The notes beneath the pieces were generated by a model that worked only from the letters and a program-made list of their open reading frames with translations, was not told the origin of the DNA and searched no databases. From Nonomuraea purpurea (lineage in GTDB: Bacteria > Actinomycetota > Actinomycetes > Streptosporangiales > Streptosporangiaceae), in contig NZ_JBHSBI010000027.1 of assembly GCF_042650645.1 (NCBI RefSeq), positions 95,216 through 159,215 of the forward strand: a stretch of 64,000 bases of DNA, in the 5' to 3' direction. Both the position numbers and the translations under genes were made by a program. Below are positions 55,219 to 62,853 of the stretch, in pieces; positions within the stretch are counted from its first letter, which is position 1; each line of letters opens with the position of its first letter.

Positions 55219-58200
55219 ATGATCATTCGCTTGACGATCCGCGACCCCGCCCAACCCGCCGAACTCGACGTCGAGGTGACGGCCGAGCCGCAGACCCCGA
55301 TCGGCTCACTGCTGCGGGCCCTGCCGTTCCCCGTCAAGGGGCGGCCATGCTTCGTCGGCACCGGCAAGCTCGACCCCGACTCCACCCTCGCCGACAGCCC
55401 GCTGGTGCCAGGATCGACGATCAGCGTGGGCGAACCCGAGCGCGCGCAGCCGTGGCGGCCGCTCGCCGCCGCGGGCGCGATCCGCGTCTTCTCCGGCCCG
55501 GACGCCGGACTGGTGATCTGGCTCAGCCCCGGAAGCCACGTCATCGGCAGGGAACGCACCGACATCCCCCTCCTGCGGGACCAGAAGATCTCGCGTGCGC
55601 ACGCCCGCCTGGACATCTCGTGGACCGGCGAGGCCACGGTCGTCGACCTCGGCTCGCGCAACGGCACGCTCGTGGACGAACTGAACGTGCGCGAGCCCGC
55701 CGTGCTGCGCCCCGACGGCGTCCTGCAGGTGGGCGACGACCGGCTGCGGTGGGCGCCGCTGCCGCCCGCCCGGCTCAGGACCACCCGGGGCGGGGACGGC
55801 CACGTCGACTTCGACCGGGCCTTCTCCCCCGCCCCCGCGGTGCCCGCGGCCAGGATCGCCATGCCCAGGAACGAGGTGCCGCAGCGCAATATCGCGGTCG
55901 CGCTGCTTTCGTCGTTGTTGCCGCTGCCCATTTCCATCGCGATGGCCATCCTGCTGAAAAGTGCGTATTTTCTGCTGTTCGGAATATTGACACCGGTCAC
56001 TTTTTTTGCCACGCAGTGGGTCGAAGGCCGCCAGCGCCGGAAGAAAGAGCGCGAGTTCGACCAGCGCAAACGGGAGACGGCCGAGCGAATACGGCGGCAC
56101 GTCGTCCACGAGCAGTGGCTGCGTCACCTGGTCGCCCCCGACGAGGTGGACCTCACCTTCGCCGCCACCCACGAGGGCCCGGGGCTGTGGCCGCGCAACG
56201 CCGACTCCCCCGACGGGCTGACGCTGCGCGTGGGCGTGGCCGACGAGCCGGCCACGATCGCGTTCGACGGGGAGCCGTGGCCGGACTTCGTCCAGCCGGT
56301 GCTGCGCGGCGTGCCCGTCACGGTGGACCTGCGCGAGATCGGCGTGCTCGGCGTCATCGGCCCGCCGGAACCGGTGGACGCGCTGCTGCGCTGGCTGCTG
56401 GTGCAGCTCGGCACGTTACGCGCCCCCGACGAGCTGCGCCTGGTCCTGATCACCGCCTCCACCGGCGAGCACCTGGCCTGGACGCGCTGGCTGCCGCACC
56501 TGAACGTCGAGGCCCCCTGCCTGATCGGCAACACGCGGGAGACCAGGATCGAGCGGATCGACGAGCTGAAGAACCTGGTCACCGAGCGGCTCAAGGTCCG
56601 CGACCGGCGCTTCGCCGAGGAGATCGTCGTCGTCCTCGACGGCGCCAGGGCCCTGCGCGACATCCCCGGCATGAAGGAGGTGCTCAGGCAGGGCCCCTCG
56701 GTCGGCGTCTATGTGATCTGCGCCGACCAGCGCAGCCTGAACGAGTGCCGAGGCGTCTGCGAGCTGGACGGCGCCGGCATGCTGCTCACCCGGGGCCGCC
56801 AGGGCCTGCCGGTCTCGGTGCAGCCGGAGCACCTCGGGCGCAGGGCCGCCGAACGCATCGCCCGCGCGGTGGCGCCCATGCGCGACCGGCTCACGCTGGC
56901 CCGCGCCGAGAGCGTCATCCCCGGCAGCGTCCGCCTGGTGGACGCGCTCGGCCTCGGCGTGCCGGACGCCGACCTGATCCTGGCCCGCTGGAACACCGAC
57001 CCGAGGCCGACCACGAAGGTCGTCATCGGGGCCGACGGCTCGGGGCCCGTCACCGTGGACCTGGCGGCCGACGGCCCGCACACGATGCTCGGCGGGGCCA
57101 CGGGGGCGGGCAAGAGCATCCTGCTGCAGACCCTGGTCACCGCGCTGCTGCTGGCCAACCGGCCGGACGAGCTCAACCTGGTCCTGGTGGACTTCAAGGG
57201 CGGCAGCGCGTTCCTGCCGTTCGAGCACTGCCCGCACGTGGTGGGGCTGATCCGCTCGACCGGCGACACGGCCGCCGACGTGTTCGACGAGAGCGCGGCG
57301 CGGCGCGTGCTGGCCTCGGTGCGGGCGGAGGTGCGGCGGCGGGAGGCCGTCCTGGCCCGCTACGGCGGCGAGATCGACGTCTACTGGGACGCCGGCGGGC
57401 GGCTGCCGCGGCTGGTCATGGTGTTCGACGAGTTCGCGCGCGTGCTGGAGACCTCGCCCGACTTCCTGCGCGAGCTGGTGAACGTGGCCGCCAAGGGCCG
57501 CTCGCTCGGCATGCACCTGGTCCTGGCCACGCAGTCGTTGCAGGGCAAGCTCTCGCCCGAGCTGAAGAACAACATCTCGCTGCGCATCACGCTGCGCCAG
57601 AACGAGCCCTCCGACAGCACGGAGGTCCTCGGCGTGCCCGACGCCGCCGCCATCCCGTCGCGGCTGCGCGGGCGGGGCATGATCATGCGGGTGGGCGGGG
57701 AGCAGCGCACACCCCAGCTCTTCCAGACCGGCTACCTCGGCGACCCGCCGCCCTCCGGAGCGGCCCCAGCCACCGCGCGGCTGCTGCCGTGGCCGGCGCT
57801 CGGCCTGCCCCGGCCGGTGCTCAAGGACCCGCCCAGGGCCGGCCGTACCGACCAGGACCTGGTCATCGAGGCCGCGGTCGCCGCCGCGCGCCGGCTGCCC
57901 GTCGAGCCGCCGTTCCGTCCCCTGCTGCCGCCGCTGCCCGCCTCGATCGGGCTGGAACGGCTGGGGGAGGCGGACGGGGTGCCGTACGCTCTGGCGGACG
58001 ACCCCGCCAACCAGGCGCAGCCCGCGATGGCGCTGGAACTCGACGGGACCGAGCGGCTCATGGTGGCCGGCGGGCCGCAGTCGGGGCGGACGACGTTCGT
58101 GCGCACGCTCGTCTCCAGCCTGGCGGCCAGGTACTCGCCCTCCGAGGTCTGGCTGTACGTCATCGAGCACCAGCCGGGCGGGCTGGCCGCCTACGAGGGG

Positions 58201-59391
58201 CTGCCGCACTGCGGGGCCGTCGCGGGCGGCGGCGAACCCGACCGGATCCGCCGGATCGTGACGTGGCTGGCGGGCGAGATGGAGCGGCGGCGGCTGTCGC
58301 GGTTGTCGGCCGGCGGCGACGACCCGGTCATCGTGCTCGTCATCGACGGCTGGGAGTACTTCGAGAACCGCGGCGACCCCGACTTCTTCGAGACGCCGCT
58401 GCTGGTCACGTTGCGCGGGGTCGTGGCCGGCGGGCCGCCCGTGGGGATCCACGTGGTGGCGGTCGGCGGGCACGACATGCTGCGGGGCAAGACGCCCGAC
58501 CTGTTCTCGCGGCGGCTGTTCCTGCCCTTCCCCCGGGAGGAGACGCGGCGGTCGTACCTGTCGTCGGGCATGGTGTCGCCGCCTCTGCTGGCCGGGCGGG
58601 CCATCGAGGCCGCGTCCGGGCTGCACGTGCAGATCTGCCTGCCGCCCGCGCAGACGCCCACGGCCCCCGCCGGGAACAGCCGCCCGCCGAAGGTCTTCCC
58701 GCCGCTGCCGGTGACCCTGCCATTGACCACGGCGGGCACGACCGGGGTGCCCATCGGGGTGGGCGGCCCCGACGTGACGCCCGTCGAGCTGGACCTGTTC
58801 GGCATGGGCCCGCACCTGGTGCTGGTCTCGGGGCCGCCGGGCTCCGGGCGCAGCAACGCCGCGCTCGTCATCGCCGCCGGGCTGCTCAGGGCCGGGGTGA
58901 ACGTGCTGGCCGTCGCGCCGCCCCGTTCACCCTTGACCCGCGCGCTGCCCGGCGCCAGGACGCTGACCGGCACGTCCTTCACCGACGAGGAGCTCAGGCA
59001 GGCGGCCTCGGCCTTCGAAGGAACCCGGCACGCCGTGGTCGTCGACGACTTCGACCAGCTCACGATCACGCCCAGGGAGCAGGGCTTCGAGACGCTGCCC
59101 ACGCTCCTGCAGGACGTCCTGGCCCCATCCGCTCTGGGCCGGCGCGCGCTGATCCTGGCCGGGGACGCCACGCCGCTGCTCGAAGGGCACCGCCGTTCGT
59201 TGTCGTCCGAGGTCACGGAGGTGCTCAGGACAGGCGCCCGCCTCCTCCTGACGCCGACGAACCGGGTGAACGCCCGCGAGCACGGCCTGAACCTGGAGCC
59301 CGACCAGTTCTTCGCCGGGCCGCCGGGCCGGGCCTACCTGGTCGCCTCCCGCCGCATGGAGCTCGTGCAGGTGGCCGCCTTCGACCGTTAG
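55219..59391 (+). CDS. EssC-like type VII secretion ATPase with ubiquitin-like and FHA domains
   Basis: A 1390-residue protein. Residues 1-73 look like a ubiquitin/YukD-type beta-grasp; 87-157 an FHA domain (GSHVIGRERTDIP, KISRAHARLD, DLGSRNGTLV); two TM helices at about 225-268; then three FtsK/SpoIIIE-like ATPase modules. Module 1 is intact: GGATGAGKSILLQ near 630 and VMVFDEFARV near 736. Modules 2 (AGGPQSGRTTFV, about 950) and 3 (SGPPGSGRSNAA, about 1204) have Arg in place of the P-loop Lys, as is common in EssC/EccC. FHA-bearing EssC is the Firmicutes layout; EccC of mycobacteria lacks it. It probably drives export of WXG100 proteins. Confidence 0.87.
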   Translation: MIIRLTIRDPAQPAELDVEVTAEPQTPIGSLLRALPFPVKGRPCFVGTGKLDPDSTLADSPLVPGSTISVGEPERAQPWRPLAAAGAIRVFSGPDAGLVIWLSPGSHVIGRERTDIPLLRDQKISRAHARLDISWTGEATVVDLGSRNGTLVDELNVREPAVLRPDGVLQVGDDRLRWAPLPPARLRTTRGGDGHVDFDRAFSPAPAVPAARIAMPRNEVPQRNIAVALLSSLLPLPISIAMAILLKSAYFLLFGILTPVTFFATQWVEGRQRRKKEREFDQRKRETAERIRRHVVHEQWLRHLVAPDEVDLTFAATHEGPGLWPRNADSPDGLTLRVGVADEPATIAFDGEPWPDFVQPVLRGVPVTVDLREIGVLGVIGPPEPVDALLRWLLVQLGTLRAPDELRLVLITASTGEHLAWTRWLPHLNVEAPCLIGNTRETRIERIDELKNLVTERLKVRDRRFAEEIVVVLDGARALRDIPGMKEVLRQGPSVGVYVICADQRSLNECRGVCELDGAGMLLTRGRQGLPVSVQPEHLGRRAAERIARAVAPMRDRLTLARAESVIPGSVRLVDALGLGVPDADLILARWNTDPRPTTKVVIGADGSGPVTVDLAADGPHTMLGGATGAGKSILLQTLVTALLLANRPDELNLVLVDFKGGSAFLPFEHCPHVVGLIRSTGDTAADVFDESAARRVLASVRAEVRRREAVLARYGGEIDVYWDAGGRLPRLVMVFDEFARVLETSPDFLRELVNVAAKGRSLGMHLVLATQSLQGKLSPELKNNISLRITLRQNEPSDSTEVLGVPDAAAIPSRLRGRGMIMRVGGEQRTPQLFQTGYLGDPPPSGAAPATARLLPWPALGLPRPVLKDPPRAGRTDQDLVIEAAVAAARRLPVEPPFRPLLPPLPASIGLERLGEADGVPYALADDPANQAQPAMALELDGTERLMVAGGPQSGRTTFVRTLVSSLAARYSPSEVWLYVIEHQPGGLAAYEGLPHCGAVAGGGEPDRIRRIVTWLAGEMERRRLSRLSAGGDDPVIVLVIDGWEYFENRGDPDFFETPLLVTLRGVVAGGPPVGIHVVAVGGHDMLRGKTPDLFSRRLFLPFPREETRRSYLSSGMVSPPLLAGRAIEAASGLHVQICLPPAQTPTAPAGNSRPPKVFPPLPVTLPLTTAGTTGVPIGVGGPDVTPVELDLFGMGPHLVLVSGPPGSGRSNAALVIAAGLLRAGVNVLAVAPPRSPLTRALPGARTLTGTSFTDEELRQAASAFEGTRHAVVVDDFDQLTITPREQGFETLPTLLQDVLAPSALGRRALILAGDATPLLEGHRRSLSSEVTEVLRTGARLLLTPTNRVNAREHGLNLEPDQFFAGPPGRAYLVASRRMELVQVAAFDR

Positions 59392-59687
59392 GAGACCCCG
59401 TTGCTGAGCGAGGCGTCCAGCTCACGGTGCTTGGCGATGGCGGTCTTGAGGAACTGGCTCATGCCGTCCAGGCCCTGCATGACCTGCCTGGCGCCGTTGT
59501 TCCACTGGTCGTAGTCCTGCTGGAACTTGCCCGACGCCCGCTCGGTGACGAAGTCGCTGCTCACGAGCTGGTCGATCATCGACTTGAGCTGAGTCAGCCG
59601 GGTCTCGATGTCCTCCTTCTCCTTGTTCAGCCGGGTCGCGCTGTTCTCTACCTGGGGGATACTCAGGTGATGGGTGCCACCTGCCAT
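59388..59687 (-). CDS. WXG100-family protein
   Basis: A 99-residue helical hairpin protein. The family turn is YDQWNNGARQVMQGLDGMSQ near residues 58-78, where W-x-x-G stands for WXG; flanking helices are heptad-rich (VENSATRLNKEKEDIETRLT, TERASGKFQQDYDQW). No C-terminal YxxxD/E signal is obvious. These proteins are secreted as dimers by type VII ATPases; the EssC-like gene is convergent and their stops overlap by 4 bp. Last gene of the five-gene operon. Confidence 0.85.
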   Translation of the reverse strand: MAGGTHHLSIPQVENSATRLNKEKEDIETRLTQLKSMIDQLVSSDFVTERASGKFQQDYDQWNNGARQVMQGLDGMSQFLKTAIAKHRELDASLSNGVS

Positions 59688-59693
59688 GACAAT

Positions 59694-60290
59694 TCACTCT
59701 CCTTGGGGGTCTGACCAGGCCAGAGTGGCGCTGATCGCGTCGAACAGGTCGAGCATGGGCTCGGCCAGGCTCACGTGCGGGCTGGTGAGCACCAGGTCCA
59801 GCACGCCGTGCCCACCGGGCACGGGGATGAGGGTCTGCATTCCCACCGTCTCGATCTCTCCGGCCTCGACGCCGGCCACCCGGACCGCGCGGCCGGCGGC
59901 GACGTCCACGATCTCGACCCGCCGCCAGGCCGGGGTGCCGGGCCGGGGCGGGACGGCGATGACGCCAGAGGCGATCGACTCCACGGTGTTGCCGTCCGGG
60001 TCCACCCGGCCCTCGGTGTGCAGGACCATGAGCGTGGCCAGGACCGTGCCCGCGTCCTCCACGTGGTCGGTCATCGCCGCCCCGAACACCGCGCCGTGCC
60101 TGGCCGCCATGTCGGCGACCCCGCGCAGCACCTTCAGCAGCACCGACCGGTGCGGGGCCAGCTCGGGAGCGGCCTTGACGCGGGCGTCCACCAGGCGGGC
60201 CAGGTCACTGGTACGGGCCGCGCGCCAGACGTCGAACTCGTACCAGGATTCCGGCACCCGTACCGTGAACCCGAAGGGAAGATCAGCCAT
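59694..60290 (-). CDS. Type VII locus protein, Mog1/PsbP-like (uncharacterised)
   Basis: A 198-residue protein without signal peptide or TM. It begins FGFTVRVPESWYEFDVWRAA and ends SPHVSLAEPMLDLFDAISAT, the pattern of a Mog1/PsbP/DUF1795-type alpha-beta sandwich (strand-Pro-x-x-Trp at the start, amphipathic last helix). The middle is Ala/Val-rich (RGVADMAARHGAVFGAAMTD). Its ATG overlaps the stop of the 52-residue membrane protein gene by 8 bp. In type VII loci a cytoplasmic protein of this size could be a chaperone, but that is a guess from context. Confidence 0.6.
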   Translation of the reverse strand: MADLPFGFTVRVPESWYEFDVWRAARTSDLARLVDARVKAAPELAPHRSVLLKVLRGVADMAARHGAVFGAAMTDHVEDAGTVLATLMVLHTEGRVDPDGNTVESIASGVIAVPPRPGTPAWRRVEIVDVAAGRAVRVAGVEAGEIETVGMQTLIPVPGGHGVLDLVLTSPHVSLAEPMLDLFDAISATLAWSDPQGE

Positions 60291-60441
60291 CGACGAGCTC
60301 CTTGACCTGCGTGGTGAGGGCGGGAAGCGCCGGGCTCCCGCCGGAGGACGCCGAGCCCCGGTCCGTGAGCGCGAACACGAGCGACGCCGCGATCGTGGCG
60401 ACCAGGACGCCGGTGATCACGCCGAGCGCGAGCGGCTTCAT
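60283..60441 (-). CDS. 52-residue single-TM membrane protein of the type VII locus
   Basis: A small gene: ATG at 60441 to TGA at 60285-60283. It encodes one TM helix (LALGVITGVLVATIAASLVF) followed by a short Gly/Ser/Pro-rich stretch and the tail ALTTQVKELVDG. The ATG touches the stop of the WXG100-like gene upstream (TGATG), and its stop lies inside the start of the next gene, so it is translated as part of the operon. Size and topology recall EssA-type accessory membrane proteins, but sequence similarity is not evident. Confidence 0.7.
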   Translation of the reverse strand: MKPLALGVITGVLVATIAASLVFALTDRGSASSGGSPALPALTTQVKELVDG

Positions 60442-60728
60442 CACGCGCTCCTGGTCGTCAGCGAATCGGCCAGCGAGCCGTCGAGCGTGCCCGTGCCCTC
60501 GACGAGGGCGTCCAGCAGTCCGGCCGCGCGCTCCAGGAGCTGGTCCATCCGCTCACGGTTGTCGGAGGACTCGGCGAAGAACGTCCTGACGGCTTCGTCC
60601 ACCTTGTCCGATCCGGTCTTCGCGTCGAGCGCGCCGACGTTCGCGCCGTCGAGCGCGGCGCGGATGGACTTGAGGTCCCGCGAGACGGTCGCGGCCTCCT
60701 GCCGGTCGGCGGTGAACTCCTCAGCCAT
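60441..60728 (-). CDS. WXG100-like helical protein (second copy)
   Basis: A 95-residue, all-helical protein (EEFTADRQEAATVSRDLKSI, EAVRTFFAESSDNRERMDQL, ERAAGLLDALVEGTGTLDGS). It has the length and helical hairpin periodicity of ESX proteins but no clear WXG turn; the loop is around ALDAKTGSD. It may pair with the WXG100 protein at 59388 as a heterodimer, as EsxA/EsxB do. It overlaps the pseudokinase gene by 8 bp. Confidence 0.68.
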   Translation of the reverse strand: MAEEFTADRQEAATVSRDLKSIRAALDGANVGALDAKTGSDKVDEAVRTFFAESSDNRERMDQLLERAAGLLDALVEGTGTLDGSLADSLTTRSA

Positions 60729-61968
60729 TGCGCACCTCCGTGCCGACCGCTTCGAAGGCCCGCCAGTCCTGATACACCGTCTCGACGTCCGTCCGGCCGC
60801 CGGACCTGCTGTCGGTCTGGAGCGCGAGCCGCGTCGGCAGCCCCCGGCCGTCCACCCGCAGCTCGAACCGGACCGGCCCCTCGCCCATGCCGCCGCCGTA
60901 CACGCCGCCGGTCTCCACGCCCCTGAGCCGGTGCGCCATGGCCGTTCCCGTGATCGTCCGGCCGTTGCCGGGGCCCGACGTGGTCGTCAGACCAGGCTCC
61001 GCCGCCTCCAGCAGGGCCTTGATCGTGTTCGGGGAGCTGTAGCGCCTGATGGAGGGCGCGGTGAAGGACGCGCACGGCTCGATCTGCGGCCGGTCGGCGT
61101 CGAACGGCACGCCGGCCGCCACGCCCTTGCTGCCGACGAGGGTGACGGGCACGGGAACATGCCCTTGCCCGCAGGTCACGGTCATCTCGTACGAGGTCGC
61201 GGGGACGCCGGCGTCGAAGCTCAGCCGGCCGTCGGCGGCGAAGGAGTCCCCCTTCTGCTGGAAGGACGCGGTGCGGTGGCCGATGGCGCTGACCACGTCC
61301 CGCGCCTCGGGCTCGCGGGCGATCATCGCGACGGCGGCCGTGGCCACCGTGACGGCGAGGACGCCGATGGCCACTCCCGCCAGGTAGGCGGGCCTGCGCC
61401 AGATCGGCGTGGGCGCGGGCACCGCCTCGTACGGCGCCTGCTCCTCGTAGGGCCGTGTCCGGTTCTCCGCCTCCCGCAGCAGCTCGGCCACCGACGCGCC
61501 GGGGGCGGCTCCGGAGTGGCCGAGCAGGATCCGTACCAGGTCGACGGCCGTCGGGCGGGCCGCGGCGTCCGGGCGGCGGCACTCCTCGACCACCGCGCGC
61601 AACGCGGGCAGCAGCCGGTCGAGATCGGGTTCCTCGTCAGCCGGCCGGCCGGTCGCCGCGAACACGATCACCTCGGCCCAGTCACGCACGTCCTGCGCCG
61701 GGAACTCGCTGGTGCGCGGGCCCGGCGCGAAGAACGCCTGGCCGTGCGGCCCGATCATGACGTTGCCCGGGTTGAGGCGCAGCCCCGCGATCCCGCCCAG
61801 GTGCAGCCTGGCCAGGGTGGCGGCGGTGCCGAGCGCCAGCAGGTGGAGCGTCTGCCCGCGGAACGGCCCCGCCGTCCCGACGACCGCGGCGAGCGGTTCG
61901 CCCGTTCCCAGGTAATCGCGGGGCCGTAGGGCCAGGCCGCCGCCCCATCCCTGAAATTCCATCGTCAC
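60721..61968 (-). CDS. Pseudokinase-TM protein, EssB-like in plan
   Basis: A 415-residue protein. Residues 1-155 resemble the C-lobe of a Ser/Thr kinase: TLARLHLGGIAGLRLNPGNV matches 'L-H-x-x-G-I-x-H-R-D-L-K-P-x-N', but the catalytic HRD is GLR and the DFG position reads FFAPGP, so it should be inactive; DWAEVIVFAATGRPADEEPD fits the later helices and RPTAVDLVRILLG the end. TM at about 193-216, then an exported domain of about 190 residues with two Cys (VTCGQGHV, IEPCASF). EssB of type VIIb systems also has a cytoplasmic pseudokinase, a TM and an exported part. First gene of the operon. Confidence 0.75.
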   Translation of the reverse strand: MTMEFQGWGGGLALRPRDYLGTGEPLAAVVGTAGPFRGQTLHLLALGTAATLARLHLGGIAGLRLNPGNVMIGPHGQAFFAPGPRTSEFPAQDVRDWAEVIVFAATGRPADEEPDLDRLLPALRAVVEECRRPDAAARPTAVDLVRILLGHSGAAPGASVAELLREAENRTRPYEEQAPYEAVPAPTPIWRRPAYLAGVAIGVLAVTVATAAVAMIAREPEARDVVSAIGHRTASFQQKGDSFAADGRLSFDAGVPATSYEMTVTCGQGHVPVPVTLVGSKGVAAGVPFDADRPQIEPCASFTAPSIRRYSSPNTIKALLEAAEPGLTTTSGPGNGRTITGTAMAHRLRGVETGGVYGGGMGEGPVRFELRVDGRGLPTRLALQTDSRSGGRTDVETVYQDWRAFEAVGTEVRNG

Positions 61969-62091
61969 CCCCGTGGCAAGCCCAGGTGATCCGGCGTTTC
62001 CGCCGTTTTCCGCCTGGTTGTACGCCGTCGGCCGGGGATGGGTTCAATCCCATGCAGGAATCGCACGAAGTCGCCACTGTGCGGCTTGACC

Positions 62092-62106
62092 TTGACGTGA
62101 CGTCAA
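62092..62106. promoter_or_regulatory. Inverted repeat TTGACG-N3-CGTCAA
   Basis: Perfect 6-bp arms 44 bp upstream of the bPH-like gene and in the divergent region with the pseudokinase gene. A possible operator; also contains a TTGACG -35-like hexamer. Confidence 0.35.
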
Positions 62107-62149
62107 CCTGTCTAATTAGCGGTGATCACCACAAAAAGGGGGGAAATCA

Positions 62150-62758
62150 ATGGTCGGCACCGCGCAGAGGCTCCTGAACTTCGAGCGTGAGGGGATGGCC
62201 GGCATCGGCCTGTGGATCATGCGGCGCCGCCACGAGGTGCCCCCGGGCTCGACCGTCGGCACGTACGCCAAGGAGCAGGCGTTCACGATGGGCCTGTTCA
62301 TGTTCGCCATGGCCGTGGAGGCGATCGTGGTGGACCTGCTGCTCATCTCCGTCGGCGTGAACCCGTGGCTGCGGTACGCGGTGCTGGCCATCGACCTGTA
62401 CGGGCTGCTGACCGGCCTGTCCATGGCCGCCGCCTGCGTGACCAGGCCGCACGTCGTCACAGCGGGCGAGCTACGCGTCAGGTACGGGGTCTACTTCGAC
62501 CTGCGCGTGCCCCGCGACCAGATCGCCGCCGTGCGCACGAGCCGCAGCCTCAACGAGAGCGGCATGATCACGGTCAAGGACGGCCGGGTCAGCGTGGCGG
62601 TGGCGTCCCAGACCAACGTGACGGTCGAGCTGACCAAGCCGATCACGGTCGTCCGCCCGCTCGGCGCGCGGGCAGAGGTCACCTCGATCCGATTCTTCGC
62701 CGAGGACCCGAACCGGATCGTGACGGCCCTGCGCACCGACCTCCCGCTGCCCTCTTGA
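62150..62758 (+). CDS. Membrane protein with bacterial PH-like C-terminal domain
   Basis: A 202-residue protein. Two TM helices at about residues 45-65 and 74-94 (TMGLFMFAMAVEAIVVDLLL, AVLAIDLYGLLTGLSMAAAC), then a strand-rich domain (LRVRYGVYFDLRVPRDQIAA, ISR-type strand KDGRVSVAVASQTNVTVEL) that looks like a bPH2/DUF304-type domain. GGGGGGA precedes the ATG. It is divergent from the type VII-like operon by 181 bp, but nothing shows it belongs to it. Function unknown. Confidence 0.65.
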   Translation: MVGTAQRLLNFEREGMAGIGLWIMRRRHEVPPGSTVGTYAKEQAFTMGLFMFAMAVEAIVVDLLLISVGVNPWLRYAVLAIDLYGLLTGLSMAAACVTRPHVVTAGELRVRYGVYFDLRVPRDQIAAVRTSRSLNESGMITVKDGRVSVAVASQTNVTVELTKPITVVRPLGARAEVTSIRFFAEDPNRIVTALRTDLPLPS

Positions 62759-62853
62759 AAGTTGGGCCCTAGGCGAACCCCATTTGTGCGGCTAAGTTCC
62801 ATACAGCACCATCTCGGGATCTTTCACCCTCATGCTCGGATGGAGGCGCCGCC

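Noticed and set aside
56416..58815. Minus-strand open frame (799 codons) opposite the EssC-like ATPase
   Set aside because: No domain; codon-bias shadow of a strongly GC3-biased gene whose plus-strand translation has FHA and Walker motifs.
59674..61929. Plus-strand open frame (751 codons) opposite the type VII operon
   Set aside because: The minus strand has five overlapping genes with coherent starts, stops and families; the plus frame is Arg/Ser-rich without domains.
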